DNA of 64,000 bases, from the NCBI RefSeq assembly GCF_000425445.1, contig NZ_AUDL01000011.1:1-64000 (forward strand), given 5' to 3'. The translations under genes and the position numbers were made by a program. Of the stretch, positions 59,815 through 64,000 are shown piece after piece. The notes beneath the pieces were generated by a model that was given only the letters and a program-made list of their open reading frames with translations, was not told where the DNA came from and searched no databases. This DNA is from Flavobacterium denitrificans DSM 15936. Lineage in GTDB: Bacteria; Bacteroidota; Bacteroidia; Flavobacteriales; Flavobacteriaceae. Positions within the stretch are counted from its first letter, which is position 1. Each line of letters starts with the position of its first letter.

Positions 59815-60222
59815 TTAAAACTGATTCGAAAAATCTTCTAATGAAATTTTTTCGAGTTGTGTGCTGACTTTTTGATTCATTTCGGCATATAAAGCATCCA
59901 GATTCTGATTGATTTTTTTTCCAACTGGACAATCAGGATTTGGTTGATTTTTGGCATAACCTAAACCAATGGTTTCAAAAGTCATTTCAAAAATCTCTTT
60001 TAATGTCAGTTTAGATGAATCTACAGCCAATTTTGTTCCGCCATTTTTTCCTTCTTTACTTTCTACAATATGATGTGCTTTTAGGTTTGCAATTTCTTTT
60101 CGAACCAGAACAGGATTTAAATTCATGCTTCCCGCAATGTATTCCGACGACAAATAATCATTTGGGAATTTATTGAGCAAAGTAAGAATGTGAATCGTTA
60201 TGGCAAATTTACCTGAAAGCAT
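59815..60222 (-). CDS. Rrf2-family transcriptional regulator (YwnA-like)
   Basis: A 135-residue winged-helix regulator of the Rrf2 family. It opens MLSGKFAITIHILTLLNKFPNDYLSSEYIAGSMNLNPVLVRKEIANLKAHHIVESKEGKNGG, with the DNA-binding helix at 30-48. Only one Cys (NPDCPVGKK near 105) is present, so no three-cysteine Fe-S cluster as in IscR; it is more like YwnA or the thiol-sensing members. It probably controls the adjacent NAD(P)-oxidoreductase and itself. Confidence 0.9.
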   Translation of the reverse strand: MLSGKFAITIHILTLLNKFPNDYLSSEYIAGSMNLNPVLVRKEIANLKAHHIVESKEGKNGGTKLAVDSSKLTLKEIFEMTFETIGLGYAKNQPNPDCPVGKKINQNLDALYAEMNQKVSTQLEKISLEDFSNQF

Positions 60223-60302
60223 ACTGTAATAAAATATGTTACAAATGTAAGAGGTTTTTTAATACGAAAATAAATTTTAACTAACTTTTTGGAAATTAAG
60301 GA

Positions 60303-60448
60303 GTGAGTCGAAAGTCGAAAGTCGAAAGTCAAAAGTCGAAAGTCGAAAGTCAAAAGTTGAAAGTTGGAAGTTGAAAGTTGAAAGTTGGAAGTTGAAAGTT
60401 GAAAGTTGAAAGTTGAAAGTCAAAAGTCGAAAGTCAAAAGTCAAAAGT
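60303..60448. repeat. Long heptamer array (GTCGAAA/GTTGAAA)
   Basis: About 20 tandem copies with a strict 7-nt period. GTCGAAA, GTCAAAA, GTTGAAA and GTTGGAA variants alternate. All are purine-rich on the same strand with no mirrored half. It lies between the divergent Rrf2 and AEC genes. The rest of the 60223-60570 spacer is plain AT-rich DNA with a promoter box. Confidence 0.85.
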
Positions 60449-60547
60449 GTGATGTTATCTTTCTAACAAAAGAAATTCAATAGTTAGTATTTGTAAAAAA
60501 GAGCTAATTACCATTCACTTTTCATTAATCACTAATACAGAAATAAC

Positions 60548-60555
60548 TATTTTTG
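60548..60555 (+). promoter_or_regulatory. Possible -7 box of the AEC gene (TATTTTTG)
   Basis: Perfect TAnnTTTG, 15 nt before the ATG at 60571. Confidence 0.5.
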
Positions 60556-60570
60556 TCCTGATCTTATTAT

Positions 60571-61482
60571 ATGAACAACTTTATTCTAATATTTTTATTT
60601 CTTTCTCTGGGCTTAGTTTTACAGCACGTAAAACAATTTCCTACTCATATTTATAAGACGCTTAATAAGATTGTCATCTATTTTTGCCTTCCTGCGATTA
60701 CCTTATATCATATTCCAAAGATAAAATGGAGCAGTGAATTGTTGTTTCCAATAGGAGCGGGGTGGATTACTTATATTTTAGCTTTTATCTTTTTTCATTT
60801 TTTAGGAAGAAGAAATGGCTGGTCTAATAAATTAATTGGCTGTCTGATTTTGACAGCGGGATTAAGCAACAGTTCGTTTCTTGGATATCCAATTATTGAA
60901 GCTTTGTTTGGAAAAAAAGGTTTGGAAACAGCTGTTCTAGTAGATCAGCCGGGAACTTTTGTAGTGGTTTCAACTCTGGGTGTTTTTACAGCAGCTTTTT
61001 ATTCTAAAGGCAGTCTGAATGCTTTGGGGATTTTCAAAAAGATTATTTTGTTTCCGCCCTTTTTAATGTTTGTTTTGGCCTGTCTGATGAATATTTTTGA
61101 TTATAATTTAAATGAAAGTATTCAATCAATATTGTTGAAAATTGGAAGTTTGGTAACGCCTTTAGCATTGCTTTCAGTTGGTTTGCAATTGACTTTTGAT
61201 CGAAAGAGCCAGCATTGGAAGTTTTTACGACTGGGACTTTTTTTTAAATTGCTTTTAGTTCCTTTCATCATTTTTGTGTTGTATGTGTTTATTTTTGATC
61301 AACATTCTGAGGTCATAAAAATCACACTGATGGAAACTGCAATGGCCCCCATGATTACAGGTGCAATCCTAGCATCAACATACGGATTAAAGCCAAAATT
61401 AAGCAGTATGATGATTGGTTTTGGGATTCCAATTTCCTTTGTAACCCTTGCTTTTTGGTACTTCATTCTTAGTTTTATTTAG
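60571..61482 (+). CDS. AEC-family (auxin efflux carrier-type) transporter
   Basis: A 303-residue polytopic membrane protein with about ten helices in two inverted halves of five. Typical AEC features include IYFCLPAITLYHIPK after the first helix, TAGLSNSSFLGYPIIEALFG near 96-115 (the unwound crossover helix), and the mirror TAMAPMITGAILASTYGL in the second half. It probably moves organic acids or amino acids out of the cell. Single gene, divergent from the Rrf2 pair. Confidence 0.88.
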   Translation: MNNFILIFLFLSLGLVLQHVKQFPTHIYKTLNKIVIYFCLPAITLYHIPKIKWSSELLFPIGAGWITYILAFIFFHFLGRRNGWSNKLIGCLILTAGLSNSSFLGYPIIEALFGKKGLETAVLVDQPGTFVVVSTLGVFTAAFYSKGSLNALGIFKKIILFPPFLMFVLACLMNIFDYNLNESIQSILLKIGSLVTPLALLSVGLQLTFDRKSQHWKFLRLGLFFKLLLVPFIIFVLYVFIFDQHSEVIKITLMETAMAPMITGAILASTYGLKPKLSSMMIGFGIPISFVTLAFWYFILSFI

Positions 61483-61594
61483 CAATAAAATACTAATTAT
61501 ATCGACAAGGTAGAATTTTAACTTTTTTTTACCTTTTGAATGTTTTCCTAATGTATTTTTTGGTTAATTTTATTGGAACTAAAAAATATAAATT

Positions 61595-62233
61595 ATGTCA
61601 ACATTAAGATTAGGCGATATAGCTCCAGATTTTCATGCAGAAACCACACAGGGACCAATCAATTTTCATGAATATTTAGGTGATTCATGGGGCGTTTTAT
61701 TTTCGCATCCAGCTGATTTTACTCCGGTTTGTACAACTGAATTGGGAACAGTAGCAAACTACGTTCCAGAATTCAATAAAAGAAATACAAAGGTTATTGC
61801 TTTGAGTGTAGATGGATTAGAGTCTCATAAAGAGTGGATTAAAGACATCAACGAAACTCAAAATACAGAAGTTAATTTCCCAATTATTGCTGATGAAGAT
61901 AAAAAAGTAGCAACTTTATACGATATGCTTCATCCAAATGCTAGTGATAAGTTTACAGTGCGTTCTGTTTTTGTGATTGGTGCTGATAAAAAAATCAAAT
62001 TGACTTTAACATATCCAGCTTCAACAGGAAGAAATTTTGACGAATTGCTTCGCGTAATTGACAGTTTGCAATTAACTGCAAATTATAGTGTTGCAACTCC
62101 TGCAAACTGGAAAGATGGAGAAGATGTTGTAATTGCTCCAGCTATTCCTGACAGCGATATTCCAGCAAAATTTCCAAAAGGACATACTCCAATAAAACCT
62201 TATTTGCGTTTGACACCGCAGCCTAATAAATAA
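61595..62233 (+). CDS. 1-Cys peroxiredoxin (Prx6 group)
   Basis: Reduces hydrogen peroxide and organic peroxides. The 212-residue protein has peroxidatic Cys46 in HPADFTPVCTTELG and the C-terminal Prx6-type extension (TPANWKDGEDVVIAPAIPDSDIPAKFPKG). No second Cys, so it needs an external thiol. Its stop is followed at once by an octamer array. Single gene. Confidence 0.95.
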   Translation: MSTLRLGDIAPDFHAETTQGPINFHEYLGDSWGVLFSHPADFTPVCTTELGTVANYVPEFNKRNTKVIALSVDGLESHKEWIKDINETQNTEVNFPIIADEDKKVATLYDMLHPNASDKFTVRSVFVIGADKKIKLTLTYPASTGRNFDELLRVIDSLQLTANYSVATPANWKDGEDVVIAPAIPDSDIPAKFPKGHTPIKPYLRLTPQPNK

Positions 62234-62414
62234 GTTTCTAAGATGCTGAGATTCTAAGATATTGAGATTCTAAGATATTGAGATTTTGAGTATGTTAGGT
62301 ACTGAATTGACAAAAGGCGTTAAGATTTTCCATTTATGAAAATCTTAACGCCTAAGTTTTTTTACTTATTTTAAAAAAAAACTTAGCATCTCAGTATCTT
62401 AGAAACTTAGAATC
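62234..62414. repeat. Nested hairpin array between convergent genes
   Basis: Outer arms are octamer arrays: TTTCTAAG/ATGCTGAG words (62234-62300) and their mirrored CTTAGCAT/CTCAGTAT words (62380-62414). Between them sits a perfect 16-bp hairpin AGGCGTTAAGATTTTC (62315-62330) with 62338-62353, then a T-run. It begins at the peroxiredoxin stop and ends at the antiporter stop. Confidence 0.8.
62312..62362 (+). terminator. Terminator of the peroxiredoxin gene
   Basis: A perfect 16-bp stem (62315-62330, 62338-62353) with a 7-nt loop followed by TTTTTTTT within a few nt. Confidence 0.85.
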
Positions 62415-64000
62415 TTATCTAGCCAACAAAGCCGTCATTCTTTTTTTATCCCCTACAACCCAGAGAATGTCATTTTTTTCTAATATTAAACTCGATTCTG
62501 GATTTAAGATACGGTTTCCGTTTCGTTCAATTCCTACTACCATTCCGTCGGTTTTGGCTCTAAACTGACCAATGCTTTTTTTGATGAATTCATCTTGAGA
62601 CACTTCAAGCTGACGCAAAACAATATCGGTTTCTTCTACTTTTGAAGGTGGTTCGACTTCATTTTGAGTTAGAAATTTCGTGAATTCAGCAATTTGTGCA
62701 TCGGTTCCAATTACGCAAATTTCATCACCTGGAAATAAACGTTCCGTTTTGGTCGGTATTGGAATTGTAACTTCGCCACGTTTAATGTAAGCGATATTAA
62801 TTCCTAATTGCTCACGGATTTTAAGTTCCTGTAAAGTTTGGCCAACTAGATTTGATTCTTTTTTAATTTCAAAAAACGACATGTGACCGTCCCAAGGCAT
62901 TAAATTGGCATAACGTCTATCGATTTTTTTGTTTTCGCGATCGTTTAGGTTTTTCAAAAAGTGATTTTCGATTTTATGATATTGCTCGTTTAATTTTTTA
63001 GGAAATATTTGATACGCTCCAATAGCAATTATAAGTGCAACAAAAGCAACTAAAGGCGAGAAGAAAATATTCAATAAAAAGCCCACAAAAAATAAACCAA
63101 GACTCATTCTGATTAAAATCAGCATTAAAAGCGCGCCTCGATATTTTCGTTCTTCCCACAAAATTTCAACTTCATCCACTTTTACTCTTCGTAAGGAAAG
63201 TGCCCATAAAAACGGAGCAATAATTACTAACGTAATTAATGCTGCAAGTGTATTCCCAAATCGGGTATCAGCCACTAAAGGCGCAACAAATTTGGCAGAT
63301 AATAAAATAATAGCAGTAATGATTATGGTATGAAGTATAATTTGCGTTACCGAAGCCCGCAATACAATTTGCCAGGTACTAACAGATTTAATCGCCTGCG
63401 CATTCATACTATAACGGTTAATGTTTTTAACCCATCTTTTTGGCATTTTTGATTCTAAAAACAAAGCAAAAGTTTCAGAATATTTAATTAAAAACGGCGT
63501 CGTAAATGTAGTAACTGCTGAAACTGCCACAATTATTGGATATAAAAAGTCACTTGTAACTTTCAATGACATTCCCAGTGTGGCAATGATAAACGAGAAT
63601 TCCCCAATTTGTGCCAAACTCATTCCGGTTTGTACGGATTGTTTTAACGGCTGTCCTGAAAGCAAAGCTCCAAAAGCAGAACTTAATGCTTTTCCAAAAA
63701 CAGTTACCAAAGTAATAATCAAAACAGGAAGCGCAAAATCAACCAAAGTTACTGGATTAATCAACATTCCAACCGATACAAAGAAAACTGCTCCAAACAA
63801 ATCTTTTACAGGCTGAATCAAATGTTCAATTTTTTCTGCCTGAGTTGTCTCAGCAATAATAGAACCCATAATAAAGGCACCCAAAGCTGGTGAAAATCCA
63901 ACATTGGCAGCAAACATTACCATCATTAAGCATAAGGCAAGTGAAATAATTAAGAGCATTTCATCGCTTAATAAATGTTTTGCTTTTTTTAGAATCGTAG
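62415..64000 (-). CDS. CPA2-type cation:proton antiporter with TrkA-C domains (5' truncated by window end)
   Basis: At least 528 residues; the frame stays open to the window edge with KKAKHLLSDE before the first Met, so the N-terminus lies beyond it. The visible part has several helices of a Na+/H+ exchanger fold (AANVGFSPALGAFIMGSIIAET, GAVFFVSVGMLINPVTL). The C-terminal cytoplasmic region has two RCK/TrkA-C-type domains (ESNLVGQTLQELKIREQLGINIAYIKRG and the NRILNPESSLILEKNDILWVVG region). It resembles KefB/C or K+ efflux antiporters. Its stop abuts the nested array. Confidence 0.88.
   Translation of the reverse strand, partial: TILKKAKHLLSDEMLLIISLALCLMMVMFAANVGFSPALGAFIMGSIIAETTQAEKIEHLIQPVKDLFGAVFFVSVGMLINPVTLVDFALPVLIITLVTVFGKALSSAFGALLSGQPLKQSVQTGMSLAQIGEFSFIIATLGMSLKVTSDFLYPIIVAVSAVTTFTTPFLIKYSETFALFLESKMPKRWVKNINRYSMNAQAIKSVSTWQIVLRASVTQIILHTIIITAIILLSAKFVAPLVADTRFGNTLAALITLVIIAPFLWALSLRRVKVDEVEILWEERKYRGALLMLILIRMSLGLFFVGFLLNIFFSPLVAFVALIIAIGAYQIFPKKLNEQYHKIENHFLKNLNDRENKKIDRRYANLMPWDGHMSFFEIKKESNLVGQTLQELKIREQLGINIAYIKRGEVTIPIPTKTERLFPGDEICVIGTDAQIAEFTKFLTQNEVEPPSKVEETDIVLRQLEVSQDEFIKKSIGQFRAKTDGMVVGIERNGNRILNPESSLILEKNDILWVVGDKKRMTALLAR

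Noticed and set aside
60303..60448. CRISPR array
   Set aside because: The repeat unit is 7 nt and there are no 30-40 nt spacers or cas genes.

Overview
This window is a chromosomal segment of a low-GC member of the Bacteroidota, almost certainly a Flavobacterium or close relative. The support is the AT-rich composition with short non-Shine-Dalgarno leaders, repeated TAnnTTTG (-7) promoter boxes in front of genes, Flavobacterium-type protein variants (PafA phosphatase, 482-residue GAPDH, two-subunit methylmalonyl-CoA mutase, TonB-plug-type proteins), and many short palindromic intergenic elements. No plasmid, phage, insertion sequence or CRISPR array is visible. Most genes are core or housekeeping.

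Layout. 1-640 is the 3' end of an rRNA operon (23S, 5S, terminator). 978-10146 holds a PafA phosphatase, alanine dehydrogenase with a divergent Lrp regulator, the long GAPDH, an HtrA protease, and a dapF-GNAT-mltG cell-wall cluster. 10666-16550 holds a predicted muramidase and then, on the minus strand, udk, divIC and both methylmalonyl-CoA mutase subunits with a RelE/ParE toxin-antitoxin pair between the subunits. The MeaB chaperone lies far away at 57852. 16814-25239 holds a dienoyl-CoA-reductase-like SDR, an aminotransferase, an RsmI-like methylase, LMW-PTPase, dnaA, a thioesterase, YigZ, a HAD phosphatase and ribD. 25347-32197 holds prmC, an ABC permease, hisS, tRNA-Trp, grpE and dnaJ. 32359-38482 is a plus-strand run: ABC ATPase and permease, a sigma-54-type response regulator without a DNA-binding domain, a one-domain DEAD-box protein, a DUF2007 protein, a HAD hydrolase and a GNAT. 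38557-49170 includes mtaB, an SDR, an ECF sigma/anti-sigma/VWA operon, a CPBP protease and a TPM-domain protein. 49650-52974 encodes a PhoX-like lipoprotein and an imelysin/di-heme peroxidase fusion. The rest holds a MATE exporter, an LtaS-like enzyme, MeaB, an Rrf2/NAD(P)-oxidoreductase pair, an AEC transporter, a 1-Cys peroxiredoxin and the C-terminal part of a CPA2 antiporter that runs off the window.

The least explained structure is non-coding. Many spacers, most starting directly after stop codons, carry degenerate tandem arrays with a 7- or 8-nt period whose two halves are reverse complements, so each transcript could fold into a long hairpin. One array lies inside the 5' coding region of the large methylmalonyl-CoA mutase subunit. 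Several dispersed palindromes also recur. The best candidate protein system is the sigma/anti-sigma/VWA operon, in which anti-sigma factor and VWA protein share a SusC-like TonB-plug motif.

All assignments come from reading the sequence and from family knowledge; no database search was run.
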